Positions 52,691 to 62,888 of a DNA stretch of 64,000 bases are shown piece after piece. The stretch covers positions 1 to 64,000 of the forward strand of contig JANQFK010000079.1 of the NCBI GenBank assembly GCA_028277885.1, given 5' to 3'. The translations under genes were made by a program, and so were the position numbers. The stretch's first letter is position 1; each line of letters opens with the position of its first letter. The DNA comes from Myxococcota bacterium (GTDB lineage: Bacteria > Myxococcota_A > UBA9160 > UBA6930). The notes beneath the pieces are model-generated. The model saw only the letters and a list, made by a program, of their open reading frames with translations. It ran no database searches and had not been told where the DNA came from.

Positions 52691-54181
52691 GTGCGCTGGC
52701 TGCGCGGGGCGGCCCTCGTCGTGGGCCTCCCCCTCGTGCTCGCGATCGGGCTCGGCGCCCTCGCCCTCGGCGCGCGCTGGCTCCAGGTGCGCTGGCTCGC
52801 GGGCGACGCCCCGGCGCCGCGCCTCGAGCACAAGCAGCGCTACCTCGAGGCGCTCCCCAGGGTGGACCCCGCCGCCGCGCCGAGCTTCGTGGTGATCTTC
52901 TTCGACGACCTCGGCTGGGGCGACCTCTCGGTGCAGGGCAGCCGGCTGATCGACACCCCGCACATCGACCGCGCCGCCGCCGAGGGGCTGCGCCTGACGG
53001 ACTTCTACGCCGCCTCCCCGGTCTGCAGCCCCTCCCGCGCCGCGCTGCTCACCGGACGCCACCCGCCGCGCACCCGCACGGACCGCCACGTCTTCTTCCC
53101 CGACGAGAGCTGGCCCGGGCTCCTGCGCCGCCTGCTCGGCTGGGCCAACGAGCTGCCCCGGGACGAGATCACCCTCGCCGAGGTGCTGGGCCGCGCCGGC
53201 TACGCGACGGCCATGGTGGGCAAGTGGCACCTCGGCGGGCGCGACGGCCACCGCCCCGAGCACTTCGGCTTCGACTCCTGGCTCGGCGTGCTGTGGAGCA
53301 ACGACATGTGGCCGCTCCACCTGTATCGCGACGGCGTCGTGATCGAGGAGGATCGCCGCCCGCCCTCACCCTGGACCGGCGAGCGCGACGAGGCCTCGCC
53401 GCTCGGGCCCGGCGGCATCGACCAGTCGCGCCTCACCGAGCGCTACACCGCCGAGGCCGTCGCGTTCCTCGAGGAGAATCGCGAGCGGCCGTTCTTCCTC
53501 TACCTGGCCCACACCTTTCCCCACGTCCCCCACTACGCGTCGCCGGAACACGCCGGCCGCTCCGAGGGCGGCCTCTACGGCGACGTGGTCGAGGACCTCG
53601 ACCGCAGCACCGGCGCCGTCCTCGCCGCCCTCGACCGGCTCGGGCTGGCGGAGCGCACCCCGGTCTTCATCACCAGCGACAACGGCGCCGACTACGGCGG
53701 CAGCCCCGGCCCGCTGCGTGGCCGCAAGGGGGAGATCCTCGAGGGCGGCCAGCGGGTGCCGATGGTCGTGCGCTGGCCGGGCCGGGTGACCGCAGGCCGC
53801 GTCAGCGCCGAGCCCGCCATGAACACCGACCTGTTCCCCACCCTGCTCGCCCTCGCGGGCCTGCCGCTGCCCACGGACCGCGAGATCGACGGGCGCGACC
53901 TCACGCCGCTCCTCGTGGAGGGCGCCGACCTCCCCGACGAGCCGCTCTTCTACTTCCCGGTCCTGGACTCCCGGCCCGGCGCCGTGCGCGTGGGCCGCCT
54001 CAAGTACCTGCGCTCCACCGGCGACCTCGGACGCGACGGCGGCCACCTCACGCGGCTGGATGCCGACGCCGAGAGCCACGATCTCTCCGGCCGCCTCCCC
54101 GCCGAGGCCGAGCGGCTCGCCGCGACCCTCGAGGCGATGCGCGAGCGCGTCGCCGCGAACCCGCGCGGCTGGCTCGACTAG
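52691..54181 (+). CDS. Sulfatase (arylsulfatase type)
   Basis: FFDDLGWGDLSVQGS, SPVCSPSRAALLTGRHPPR (C-x-P-S-R FGly motif), GKWHLGG, TSDNGADYG. Confidence 0.94.
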   Translation: MRWLRGAALVVGLPLVLAIGLGALALGARWLQVRWLAGDAPAPRLEHKQRYLEALPRVDPAAAPSFVVIFFDDLGWGDLSVQGSRLIDTPHIDRAAAEGLRLTDFYAASPVCSPSRAALLTGRHPPRTRTDRHVFFPDESWPGLLRRLLGWANELPRDEITLAEVLGRAGYATAMVGKWHLGGRDGHRPEHFGFDSWLGVLWSNDMWPLHLYRDGVVIEEDRRPPSPWTGERDEASPLGPGGIDQSRLTERYTAEAVAFLEENRERPFFLYLAHTFPHVPHYASPEHAGRSEGGLYGDVVEDLDRSTGAVLAALDRLGLAERTPVFITSDNGADYGGSPGPLRGRKGEILEGGQRVPMVVRWPGRVTAGRVSAEPAMNTDLFPTLLALAGLPLPTDREIDGRDLTPLLVEGADLPDEPLFYFPVLDSRPGAVRVGRLKYLRSTGDLGRDGGHLTRLDADAESHDLSGRLPAEAERLAATLEAMRERVAANPRGWLD

Positions 54182-55353
54182 GAGCCCGACCCGGGATGGG
54201 TCGGCCTGCGCCCCGCCTGCCGGCCGTCGCGGCGCAGTCCGGCGAGCACCAGGCCCAGGGCCACGAGCAGCGCGGTTCCCGGCTCCGGGACGGCGCGCGC
54301 CGCGAAGGCGTCGCGGATGCCGAACCAGGCCGGCTTGCGCTCGAAGTCCGCGTCCAGCGGGAGCGGCTGCCGGTCGGGGCCGAAGAAGGAGTCGTACCAC
54401 GTGTAGCGATCCGTGAAGCCCCAGGTGGTGATCCGGTCGCACCCGGCGACGGCCAGGCAGGCGGAGACGACGTCGAAGTACTGCCGGCCCTGGGTCTCGA
54501 GGGCGCCCTCCTCCACCCGGATGCCGATGTCGAGCTCCGTGATCTCCACCACCAGCCCCAGGTCCGCGAAGGCCTGGATGCGGGCCTGGAGCACGTCGGC
54601 GGGCAGCTCGGCGGGCACGAAGGGGAAGTGGCCCTGGAAGCCGACCCCGTGCACCGGGACGCCGTCGGCAAGCAGCTCCTGGACGTACGCGAGCATGGCG
54701 TCGAACTTCGTGGTGGAGAGCGCGATCAGCGTCTCGTTGAGGAAGAGCGTCGCGTCGGGATCGGCCTCGTGGGCGATGTGGAAGGCCTCGGCGACGTACT
54801 CCGGACCCAGCTTCTCGAAGAAGACGTTGGCGTAGAGCTCCACGCCGAAGGTCTCGAGGGGCTCGTTCACCACGTCCCAGGCGTCGACCCGACCGCGGTA
54901 GCGACCCACCACGGTGCGGATGTGGTCCTCCATGAGCGCGCGCACCTCGGCCGGGTCCTCGGCGGAGGTCAGGTACGCGGGCGAGCTGTCCACCATCTCC
55001 TGGTCCCAGAGCAGGGTGTGGCCGCGCACCGTCATGCCGTTGGCCTCGGCGAACTCCACCACCCGGTCGGCACCGGCGAAGTCGTAGCGATCGGGCTCGG
55101 GATGCAGCGAGTCCCACTTCATGGCGTTCTCGGCGGTGACCGAGTCGAAGTCCCGGGCCAGGGCGGGAGCGTAGAGCGGGTCGGCGTCCAGCAGGAACGG
55201 CTCGATGGCGGCGCCGATCCGGACCCCGGTGAGCGCCGCCACCTCGCGGAGCGCGCAGTCCGCCCCCACCTCGAGGCAGGCGGGCAGCGCCGCCGCGGGA
55301 GCGGCGAGCCCCCAGGCGAGGAGCCCGGCGAGGGCCGAGGAGATGCGGACCAT
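54178..55353 (-). CDS. Glycoside hydrolase family 10 endoxylanase-like with PEP-CTERM-like tail
   Basis: VTAENAMKWDSLHPEPDRYDFAGADRVVEFA, VRGHTLLWDQ, WDVVNEPLE, VEITELDI, ITTWGFTDRYTW; VPEPGTALLVALGLVLAGLRR. Confidence 0.93.
   Translation of the reverse strand: MVRISSALAGLLAWGLAAPAAALPACLEVGADCALREVAALTGVRIGAAIEPFLLDADPLYAPALARDFDSVTAENAMKWDSLHPEPDRYDFAGADRVVEFAEANGMTVRGHTLLWDQEMVDSSPAYLTSAEDPAEVRALMEDHIRTVVGRYRGRVDAWDVVNEPLETFGVELYANVFFEKLGPEYVAEAFHIAHEADPDATLFLNETLIALSTTKFDAMLAYVQELLADGVPVHGVGFQGHFPFVPAELPADVLQARIQAFADLGLVVEITELDIGIRVEEGALETQGRQYFDVVSACLAVAGCDRITTWGFTDRYTWYDSFFGPDRQPLPLDADFERKPAWFGIRDAFAARAVPEPGTALLVALGLVLAGLRRDGRQAGRRPTHPGSGS
54185..54205. repeat. Partial copy D of the dispersed hairpin element (CCGACCC-gggat-GGGTCGG)
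   Basis: Matches the second hairpin of copies A, B and C; lies inside the 3' end of the GH10 gene. Confidence 0.65.
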
Positions 55354-55461
55354 CGAGGAGTTGTGGCTCCCCGGGCCGCGATGTCGCGCCCCGCGCCCGC
55401 GGGCCCGGAGAGGCGCTACCGTTGCGCCGGGGCACGGGAGGCGGACGCAGAGAAGGGGGAG

Positions 55462-56256
55462 GTGCGGGTGCTCGAAGGCAGGACCGCCCTCGTCACCGGC
55501 GCGGCAGCCGGCATCGGGCGCGCCAGCGCCCTGGCCCTGGCCCGCGCCGGGGCGGACGTGGCCGTGACCGACGTGGACGAGGCGGGCGTCGCCGAGACCG
55601 CGCGCGGCATCGAGGAGGCCGGGCGCAAGGCGCTGCCCTTGGTGGCCGACGCCGGCTCCGCCGAGGACGCGCGCCGCAGCGTCGAGGCCACGGTCCGGCA
55701 GCTCGGGCGCCTCGACGTGCTCTACAACAACGCCGGCGTCGCCCTCGTGGGCCAGGACGGCTTCACCCCGGACGTCACCCCCGAGGTCTGGGACCGCGTC
55801 ATCCGCATCAACCTCTCGGGCGTCTTCTACCTGTGCCACTACGCCATCCCCCAGATGGCGAAGAACGGCGGCGGCTCGATCATCAACGCCGCCTCGTCCA
55901 TGGCGAGCGTTCCCCTCGGCGGCATGGACGCCTACGCGGCCTCGAAGGGAGGCGTGGCCATGCTGACCAAGTCGCTGTGCGCCGGGGCCGGACGCCTCGG
56001 CGTGCGCGTCAACGCGATCGGGCCGGGCTACGTCGATACGCCCATGAACAGCGTGATCTGGCAGAGCGAGCCGCTCAAGGAAGGCTTCGCCCGGGGCCAC
56101 GCCACGGGACTCCAGTCCGCCGAGGAGATCGCCGAGCTGGTGGTGTTCCTGGCGAGCGACGCGTCGCGGAGCCTCACCGGCGCCCTGCTCACCTGCGACC
56201 GGGGCTGGACCGCCTTCAAGCAGCCCGAGCTGCTGTCGGCGCCGCCGAGCCGCTAG
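55462..56256 (+). CDS. SDR family oxidoreductase
   Basis: [55 protein letters not shown]. Confidence 0.92.
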   Translation: MRVLEGRTALVTGAAAGIGRASALALARAGADVAVTDVDEAGVAETARGIEEAGRKALPLVADAGSAEDARRSVEATVRQLGRLDVLYNNAGVALVGQDGFTPDVTPEVWDRVIRINLSGVFYLCHYAIPQMAKNGGGSIINAASSMASVPLGGMDAYAASKGGVAMLTKSLCAGAGRLGVRVNAIGPGYVDTPMNSVIWQSEPLKEGFARGHATGLQSAEEIAELVVFLASDASRSLTGALLTCDRGWTAFKQPELLSAPPSR

Positions 56257-56290
56257 ACTCGGCGCTCCCCGCGCCCCGGAGACCCACCCG

Positions 56291-57451
56291 ATGACGTCCG
56301 CCGCGAAGCCCAGCGTCCGCCCCCGCCGCCCCGAGTTCTCCTCCGGCCCCTGCGCGAAGCGGCCGGGCTGGTCCCTCGCGAACCTCGAGAAGGCGGTGCT
56401 GGGCCGATCCCACCGCTCGAAGCCCGGCAAGGCGCGGATCAAGGAGGTGATCGACCGCAGCCGCGAGCTCCTCGGCATCCCGGCGGACTACCGCGTCGGC
56501 GTGGTTCCCGCCTCGGACACCGGCGCGGTGGAGATGGCGATGTGGTCGCTGCTCGGCGCGCGCGGCGTGGACGTGCTCGCCTGGGAGAGCTTCGGCAAGG
56601 CCTGGGTGACCGACGTGCAGAAGCAGCTGAAGCTGGAGGACGCCCGCGCCCTCACCGCCGACTACGGCGCGCTCCCGGACCTCTCCCAGGTCGACTTCGC
56701 GCGCGACATCGTGTTCCCGTGGAACGGCACCACCTCGGGCGTGCGCGTGCCCGACGGCGACTGGATCCCCGACGACCGCGCCGGGCTCACGATCTGCGAC
56801 GCCACCAGCGCGGTGTTCGCCATGGAGATGCCCTGGCCGAAGCTCGACGTGGCGACCTGGTCCTGGCAGAAGGTGATGGGCGGCGAGGCGGCCCACGGCA
56901 TGCTGGTGCTCTCGCCCCGCGCCGTGGAGCGCCTCGAGAGCCACACGCCGCCCTGGCCGCTGCCGAAGATCTTCCGGATGGCGAAGGGCGGCAAGCTCGA
57001 CGCCGCGATCTTCGAGGGCTCGACCATCAACACGCCCTCGCTGCTCTGCGTCGAGGACGCCCTCGATGCGCTGGGCTGGATGGAGAGCATCGGCGGGCGC
57101 GAGGCCGTCCGCGAGCGGGCCGAAGGCAACCTCGCCGCCGTGGCGGAGTGGGTGGCGCGCACCGACTGGGTGGACTTCCTCGCCCGGGAGCCGGCTCAGC
57201 GCTCCTGCACCTCGATCTGCCTCCAGGTGGTCGACCCGTGGTTCACCGGGCTCGACGCCGACGCCCAGGCCAGGGCGGCCAAGAAGCTGGCGGCCCTGCT
57301 CGAGGACGAGGGCGTCGCCTACGACGTGGGCGCCTACCGCGACGCGCCCCCGGGCCTGCGCATCTGGGGCGGCGCCACCGTGGAGCGCGCCGACGTCGAG
57401 GCCCTGCTGCCCTGGCTCGACTGGGCCTTCGCCGAGATCCGCCAGGGCTGA
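56291..57451 (+). CDS. Phosphoserine transaminase-like class V aminotransferase
   Basis: [77 protein letters not shown]. Confidence 0.88.
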   Translation: MTSAAKPSVRPRRPEFSSGPCAKRPGWSLANLEKAVLGRSHRSKPGKARIKEVIDRSRELLGIPADYRVGVVPASDTGAVEMAMWSLLGARGVDVLAWESFGKAWVTDVQKQLKLEDARALTADYGALPDLSQVDFARDIVFPWNGTTSGVRVPDGDWIPDDRAGLTICDATSAVFAMEMPWPKLDVATWSWQKVMGGEAAHGMLVLSPRAVERLESHTPPWPLPKIFRMAKGGKLDAAIFEGSTINTPSLLCVEDALDALGWMESIGGREAVRERAEGNLAAVAEWVARTDWVDFLAREPAQRSCTSICLQVVDPWFTGLDADAQARAAKKLAALLEDEGVAYDVGAYRDAPPGLRIWGGATVERADVEALLPWLDWAFAEIRQG

Positions 57452-57467
57452 ACCGAGAGGAGAACGG

Positions 57468-58910
57468 ATGCGGCTCCCCAAGCACGGCAAGTCCGAAGCA
57501 GAGCTCTTCGGAGCCCTCGAGCGCTACCGCGAGAACGACATGCCGTGGAGGGACGGCCGCACCTGGGCCTACATCTACGATCCCGGCCCCGAGGCCGAGG
57601 GCGTGATCAAGCGCGCCTTCTCGATGTACCTCACCGAGAACGGCCTCGACCCCACCGTCTTCCCCAGCGCCATGCACATGGAGAACGACGTGATCGCGAT
57701 CGCGGTGGACCTGCTCCACGGCGACGACCAGGCGGTGGGGACCTTCACCAGCGGCGGCACCGAGAGCATCTTCTGCGCCGTGAAGGCGGCGCGGGACTGG
57801 GCGCGCCAGGAGCGGCCGGAGGTGACGCGGCCCGAGATCCTGCTGGCCGAGACCGGCCACGCCTCCTTCCAGAAGGCCGCCCACTACCTGGGCCTCGAGC
57901 CCGTGGTGGTGCCCGTGGACCCGGAGACCTTCCTCGCCCGCCCCGAAGCCATGCGCGAGGCCATCACGCCCGAGACGGTGATGATGGTGGGCTCGGCGAT
58001 CTCCTACGCCCACGGCGTGGTGGACCCGATCCCCGAGCTCGGCGCCATCGCCGAGGAGACCGGCACGTGGCTCCACGTGGACGGCTGCATGGGGGGCTTC
58101 ATGCTCCACTTCCTGCAGCGCCTGGGCGTGGACATCCCCGAGTACGACTTCCGGGTGCCCGGGGTGAGCTCGATCTCGATGGACTACCACAAGTACGCCT
58201 TCGCGGCGAAGGGCGCGTCGGTGGTGATCTACCGCAGCCGCGACCTGCGCCGGCACCAGATGTACGCCTGCTCCAACTGGACGGGCTACACGGTCATCAA
58301 CACCTCGGTGCAGAGCACCAAGTCCGCGGGGCCCGTGGCCGCCTCCTGGGCGATCCTCAACCACTTCGGCGACGACGGCTACATGGACATCGCCCGCAAG
58401 GTGTGGGCCATGACGGAGAAGATCGTGGCGGGCGTGGACGCGATCCCCGGGCTGCGCATCCTGGGCCGGCCCCAGATGAACATGTGCTCCTTCACCTCCG
58501 ACGAGGTGAGCGTCTTCCACATCGCCGACGAGATGAAGGAGCTGGGCTGGTACGTGCAGCCCCAGCTCGCCTACGGCAGCTCCCCCGAGAACCTGCACCT
58601 CTCCATCAACCCGAACAGCGAGCGCTGGGCCGACGACCTGATCGCCGACCTGGCGAAGTGCGTCGAGCGGGCGCGGGAGCTGCCCTCGGGCGAGCTGGCG
58701 GCGAAGATCGAGGCGGCCTTCTCGAACCTCGACCCCGAGGACCTCACGCCCGAGCTGTTCCAGAACCTGCTCGCCATGGCGGGCGTGGACGGCACGGCGC
58801 TGCCCGGCCGCATGGCCGAGATCAACGAGGTGCTGAACGCGCTCCCCGTGCCCGTGCGCGAGCGGCTCCTGGTCGAGTACCTGAACGAGCTCTATCAGCC
58901 CACGCGCTGA
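57468..58910 (+). CDS. PLP-dependent group II decarboxylase / sphingosine-1-phosphate lyase-like
   Basis: TFTSGGTESIFCAVKAAR, HVDGCMGGFMLHFLQRLG, SSISMDYHKYAFAAKGASVVIYRSRDLRRHQMY. Confidence 0.9.
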   Translation: MRLPKHGKSEAELFGALERYRENDMPWRDGRTWAYIYDPGPEAEGVIKRAFSMYLTENGLDPTVFPSAMHMENDVIAIAVDLLHGDDQAVGTFTSGGTESIFCAVKAARDWARQERPEVTRPEILLAETGHASFQKAAHYLGLEPVVVPVDPETFLARPEAMREAITPETVMMVGSAISYAHGVVDPIPELGAIAEETGTWLHVDGCMGGFMLHFLQRLGVDIPEYDFRVPGVSSISMDYHKYAFAAKGASVVIYRSRDLRRHQMYACSNWTGYTVINTSVQSTKSAGPVAASWAILNHFGDDGYMDIARKVWAMTEKIVAGVDAIPGLRILGRPQMNMCSFTSDEVSVFHIADEMKELGWYVQPQLAYGSSPENLHLSINPNSERWADDLIADLAKCVERARELPSGELAAKIEAAFSNLDPEDLTPELFQNLLAMAGVDGTALPGRMAEINEVLNALPVPVRERLLVEYLNELYQPTR

Positions 58911-58926
58911 AGGCTCCGCCCCTCCC

Positions 58927-60780
58927 ATGACGCCGCGAAGCCCCGTCCCCCCGGAAGGCTGCGAGGCCGTCGCGGCGCCCCTGGTCGGCACCGTGGTCGA
59001 GCTGCGCGCCGCCCCCGGCGAGCGGGTGCGCGGCGGCCAGGCGGTCTGCGTCCTCGAGGCCATGAAGATGGAGCATCTCGTGGCCGCGCCGAAGGCCGGG
59101 ACCGTGCGCGAGTGGCTCGTCGGCGTCGGCGACGTGGTCGAGGAGGAGGCCCCCCTCGCCTGGCTCGAGGTCTCCGGGGACGAGGCTGCCGCCGAGGCCG
59201 CGCCCGACGCCCTCGACCTCGACGCCGTGCGGCCCGACCTCGCCGAGGTGCGCGCGCGCCACGCGCTGCTCCTCGACGAGAGCCGGCCCGAGGCCGTCGC
59301 GAGGCGCCGCGCCCGGGGCCAGCGCACCGCCCGCGAGAACCTCACGACCCTGTGCGACCCGGGCAGCTTCGTCGAGTACGGCGCCCTCGCCGTGGCGGCC
59401 ATGCGCCGCACGCGCCCCATCGAGGAGCTGCGCGAGCGAACGCCCGCCGACGGCATCCTGACCGGCTTCGCCACCGTCAACGCGGACCGCTTCGGCGCCG
59501 AGGCGGCGCGCTGCGCCGTGCTGGTCGTGGACGCCACGGTGCTGGCCGGAACCCAGGGCTTCTTCCACCACCAGAAGATCGACCGCGTGCTCGGCCTCGC
59601 CGAGCGCCACGGCACGCCGGTGGTGTTCTTCCCCGAGGGCGGGGGCGGGCGCCCCAACGACAGCGACCCCACGGACCTCGTGGTGGCGGGGCTCCAGGTG
59701 CCGAGCTTCCACGCCTACGCGCGCCTGAGCGGCAAGGTGCCGCGGGTGAGCGTCGTCTCGGGCTTCTGCTTCGCCGGGAGCGCTGCCCTCGCGGGCTGCT
59801 CCGACGTCCTCATCGCCACCCGCGGCTCGAACCTCGGCATGGGCGGCCCCGCCATGATCGAGGGCGGCGGCCTCGGCGCCGTCGCACCCGAGGCGGTGGG
59901 CCCCGTCTCCGCCCTCGCGGAGGCCGGCGTGGTGGACCTCGTCGTGGAGGACGAGCGCGAGGGCGCCGAGGCGGCGCGGCGCTACCTCGCCTACTTCCAG
60001 GGCGACCTCCCGGAGACGCACTGCGCGGACCAGCGGCGGCTCCGCCACGCCGTCCCGGAGAACCGCCGCAGCGTCTACGACGTACGCCACGTGATCGACA
60101 CCCTGTGCGACACGGGCTCGGTGCTGGAGCTGCGGCGCGCCTGGGGGCCCGGCATGGTCACGGCGCTGGTGCGCATCCAGGGCCGCGCCTTCGGCCTCGT
60201 CGCCAACGAGCCCCGGCACCTGGGCGGCGCCATCGACGACACTGCGGCCGAGAAGGCCGCCCGCTTCCTCCAGCTCTGCGACGCCTTCGGCCTGCCGGTG
60301 CTCTCGCTGTGCGACACCCCGGGCTTCATGGTGGGCCCGGAGATCGAGGAGAAGGGCCAGGTGCGGAAGGTCTCGCGCCTGTTCACCGTGGGCGCCAACC
60401 TCTCGGTGCCGCTCTTCACCGTGATCCTGCGCAAGGCCTACGGGCTCGGCGCCCAGGCCATGGCGGGCGGCAGCTTCGGCACGCCCGACTTCACCATCGC
60501 CTGGCCCACGGGCGAGATCGGCGGCATGGGGCTCGAGGGCGCCGTGCGCCTCGGCTTCCGCCAGCAGCTCGACGCCATCGAGGACGAGGCCGAGCGCCAG
60601 CAGCTCTTCGAGAAGCTGGTGGGCTCGCTCTACGAGCGCGGCAAGGTGCTGGATGCGGCCAGCCAGCTCGAGCTGGATGCCGTGATCGACCCCGCCGAGA
60701 CCCGCGCCTGGATCGCGCGCGGGCTGAACGCCGCGGGCCCGATCGGCGGCGGCTCGCGGCGCTTCGTCGACACGTGGTGA
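58927..60780 (+). CDS. Acyl-CoA carboxylase carboxyltransferase with N-terminal biotinyl domain
   Basis: VCVLEAMKMEHLVAAPKAG at N-terminus, then carboxyltransferase (LCDTPGFMVGPEIEEKGQVRKVSRLF; AYGLGAQAMAGGSF). Confidence 0.9.
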   Translation: MTPRSPVPPEGCEAVAAPLVGTVVELRAAPGERVRGGQAVCVLEAMKMEHLVAAPKAGTVREWLVGVGDVVEEEAPLAWLEVSGDEAAAEAAPDALDLDAVRPDLAEVRARHALLLDESRPEAVARRRARGQRTARENLTTLCDPGSFVEYGALAVAAMRRTRPIEELRERTPADGILTGFATVNADRFGAEAARCAVLVVDATVLAGTQGFFHHQKIDRVLGLAERHGTPVVFFPEGGGGRPNDSDPTDLVVAGLQVPSFHAYARLSGKVPRVSVVSGFCFAGSAALAGCSDVLIATRGSNLGMGGPAMIEGGGLGAVAPEAVGPVSALAEAGVVDLVVEDEREGAEAARRYLAYFQGDLPETHCADQRRLRHAVPENRRSVYDVRHVIDTLCDTGSVLELRRAWGPGMVTALVRIQGRAFGLVANEPRHLGGAIDDTAAEKAARFLQLCDAFGLPVLSLCDTPGFMVGPEIEEKGQVRKVSRLFTVGANLSVPLFTVILRKAYGLGAQAMAGGSFGTPDFTIAWPTGEIGGMGLEGAVRLGFRQQLDAIEDEAERQQLFEKLVGSLYERGKVLDAASQLELDAVIDPAETRAWIARGLNAAGPIGGGSRRFVDTW

Positions 60781-61742
60781 GCGCCGAGCCGAGGCGTCGC
60801 TGGAGGCTCTTCGCGCTCTTCTGCGCCCTCGCGCTCGGGCTGCTCGCTCTCGTCCCCCTGCTGAGCGCTCTCTTCGGTCTCTCCATGGACTTCGCCGCCG
60901 TGGCGGCCCGCGCGTCGGAGCAGACCGGCGTCGAGTGGACCTCGAGCCTGTGGAACGTGGTCCAGCTGAGCCTCGCAGAGCCGGGACTCTGGCTCCTGGT
61001 ACTGGGGTCCTTCGTTCCGACCCTGGCGGCCCTCGTCACCCTCTCCCTCGCGCGGGACCGCGGGCTGTGGAGCGACTTGCGCGTACGGCTCCATCCCCTC
61101 GGACGACGAGGCGAGCCGGTGGGCAGGGCGCTCCTCACCTACGCGCTCCTGGTCGTGGGCATCGTCGTCTGCCTCGTTGTCGCCTTCGCGCTGCGGAACT
61201 GGCTCGACCCGGGTGCCTACGCCCGGTCCGTGGATCCGCTGTCGTCCTCGCTAGTGGGAGCCATCGCCATGGCGGCGCTCCTCGACCAGGGTGCGTTGCT
61301 CGAGGAGGGCGGCTGGCGCGGCTTCGCGACGCCGCTCCTCCAGGACCGCGTCGCGACCCCCCTCGGCGCCGCCGTCGTGGTCGGCGTCGCGTGGGGGCTA
61401 TGGCACGTTCCGCGCGACGTCGTCGGCGGCGTGATCGAGCGCCTCGGCGCGATCGAGTACGCCCTGCTCTTCCTGCCGGCCTTCGTGCTCGGCTGCGTGA
61501 CCAGCTCGATCCTGGCCAGCTACTTCATGAACCGCATCGGCGGCAGCCTGCTGCCCGCCATCATGGTGCACGGCCTCGCCAACGACGCCATGGGGATCTC
61601 CGGCACCGCGGCCATGGAGCGCGTGCTCACGCCCTTCCACCAGCTCACGAAGGTGCTGCCCTTCGTGCTGCTGTGCCTGGTCGTACTGTGGCTTGGCGGT
61701 CGCCGGCTGGGCCTCCCTGCGAGCCTGCAGCGCAACGCCTGA
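60777..61742 (+). CDS. CPBP family intramembrane metalloprotease
   Basis: EEGGWRGFATPLLQ, VGVAWGLWHVPRD, LPAIMVHGLAND; GTGA overlap with upstream stop. Confidence 0.88.
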   Translation: MSAEPRRRWRLFALFCALALGLLALVPLLSALFGLSMDFAAVAARASEQTGVEWTSSLWNVVQLSLAEPGLWLLVLGSFVPTLAALVTLSLARDRGLWSDLRVRLHPLGRRGEPVGRALLTYALLVVGIVVCLVVAFALRNWLDPGAYARSVDPLSSSLVGAIAMAALLDQGALLEEGGWRGFATPLLQDRVATPLGAAVVVGVAWGLWHVPRDVVGGVIERLGAIEYALLFLPAFVLGCVTSSILASYFMNRIGGSLLPAIMVHGLANDAMGISGTAAMERVLTPFHQLTKVLPFVLLCLVVLWLGGRRLGLPASLQRNA

Positions 61743-61747
61743 ATCCG

Positions 61748-61761
61748 CCGCCCGGGCGGCA
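61748..61761. terminator. Perfect palindrome GCCGCCCGGGCGGC just after the CPBP stop
   Basis: 14-bp self-complementary sequence 6 nt 3' of the stop, at the edge of the low-GC tract. Confidence 0.35.
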
Positions 61762-62135
61762 GACGCCGCCAGGGACGGCACTCCGCGCAGGCAACACGGC
61801 ACGCATCCCGTCAGAGATTCGTTTCCCGGCTCGCGACGCGCGACCTTGTTTCATCCGTGGGCAACCTTTGCGGGCCACTGGCACCCGTTGCGGAGGGCTG
61901 CGTAGCGGGGGTAGCCGTCGCCTTGGCTAGACGTACCAACCGCGAGAGGAGAAGCCGATGGCAGTACTCCTCAGAGTTCCGCTTGCTTTGCGGACTCGCG
62001 CTATCGGCGTCTGTCTCGCCGACAGCCATGGGTGCCCAAGGGGTGCAACGGTGGACCCCCTTCGACCATGCGTGCTCTGGTCGCAACGAGTCTCACTTGC
62101 TTATGCGAGCAGTTGGCTGAGAGGGCTGTAGCCCG

Positions 62136-62888
62136 CTAGACGCGAACGTAGCCGGGTACGTTCTTGGGAAGACGGTCGCCGATTTCCGGCGCGAAGTTGG
62201 CCATCGCATCAAAGCAGGTGACGCTGATCCTTCCCATGGACCTGACCTCGTAGCAGTCCGTTCCCGGTGTCTCGTCATACCGGTACGGACCGCCGCCGAT
62301 CCAGAAGTAGTCTGCGCCACGAGGATCGGTGCGTCGTTCGAGAGCCCGGCCATAGGAGTGGCGTCCGGGCCGTGTGAGTGTCCAATGGCTTCGTTCGGGA
62401 TTCGCCGGAACGTTGATGTTGAGCACTGCAGCTTCATTCCAACCACAGGTCCCGAGTTCCTTCAGGAAGGAAGCAAGGAAGTGCGCTGCCGCATCGAACG
62501 ACTTGCCTCCCACCTGGCTGATCGCGATCGCCGGCTTGTCGTGGATTGCCCCTTCGGCCGCCCCTCCGAACGTTCCAGAGTACCGAACGTCATGTGCGAG
62601 GTTCGCACCCCAGTTTATCCCCGAGACGACGAAGTCGACGCGACCCTTCGCAATGGACGTCAGACCGACGTAGGAGCAGTCTGCCGGGCTCCCGTCAACC
62701 ATCCATTCGTCTGGTGCCACAGCAGTCACTCGAAGGGGGGACCCGAGGGAGATTCCGTGGGAGGCTCCGCTCCTGTCTGTCTTGGGTGCGACCACAATGG
62801 CATGGCCAATCTCGCGGATCGCGACTGTAGCGCGCTGAAGTCCAGGCGCACCGAAGCCGTCGTCGTTTGTGACCAGAACCAGGCTCAT
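62136..62888 (-). CDS. surE: SurE-like 5'/3'-nucleotidase
   Basis: LVLVTNDDGFGAPGLQRA, VVAPKTDRSGASHGISL, VDFVVSGINWGANLAHDVRYSGTFGGAAEGAIHDKPAIAIS. Confidence 0.93.
   Translation of the reverse strand: MSLVLVTNDDGFGAPGLQRATVAIREIGHAIVVAPKTDRSGASHGISLGSPLRVTAVAPDEWMVDGSPADCSYVGLTSIAKGRVDFVVSGINWGANLAHDVRYSGTFGGAAEGAIHDKPAIAISQVGGKSFDAAAHFLASFLKELGTCGWNEAAVLNINVPANPERSHWTLTRPGRHSYGRALERRTDPRGADYFWIGGGPYRYDETPGTDCYEVRSMGRISVTCFDAMANFAPEIGDRLPKNVPGYVRV

Noticed and set aside
53224-56256. 1010-aa plus-strand ORF overlapping sulfatase, xylanase and SDR
   Set aside because: Only its last about 265 codons (the SDR) are protein-like; the rest is Arg/Pro-rich frame shadow
57468-58910. Calling the PLP enzyme glutamate decarboxylase
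   Set aside because: Motifs (CMGGF, SMDYHKYAFAAKG) fit the sphingosine-1-phosphate lyase-like group better; substrate cannot be set from sequence alone
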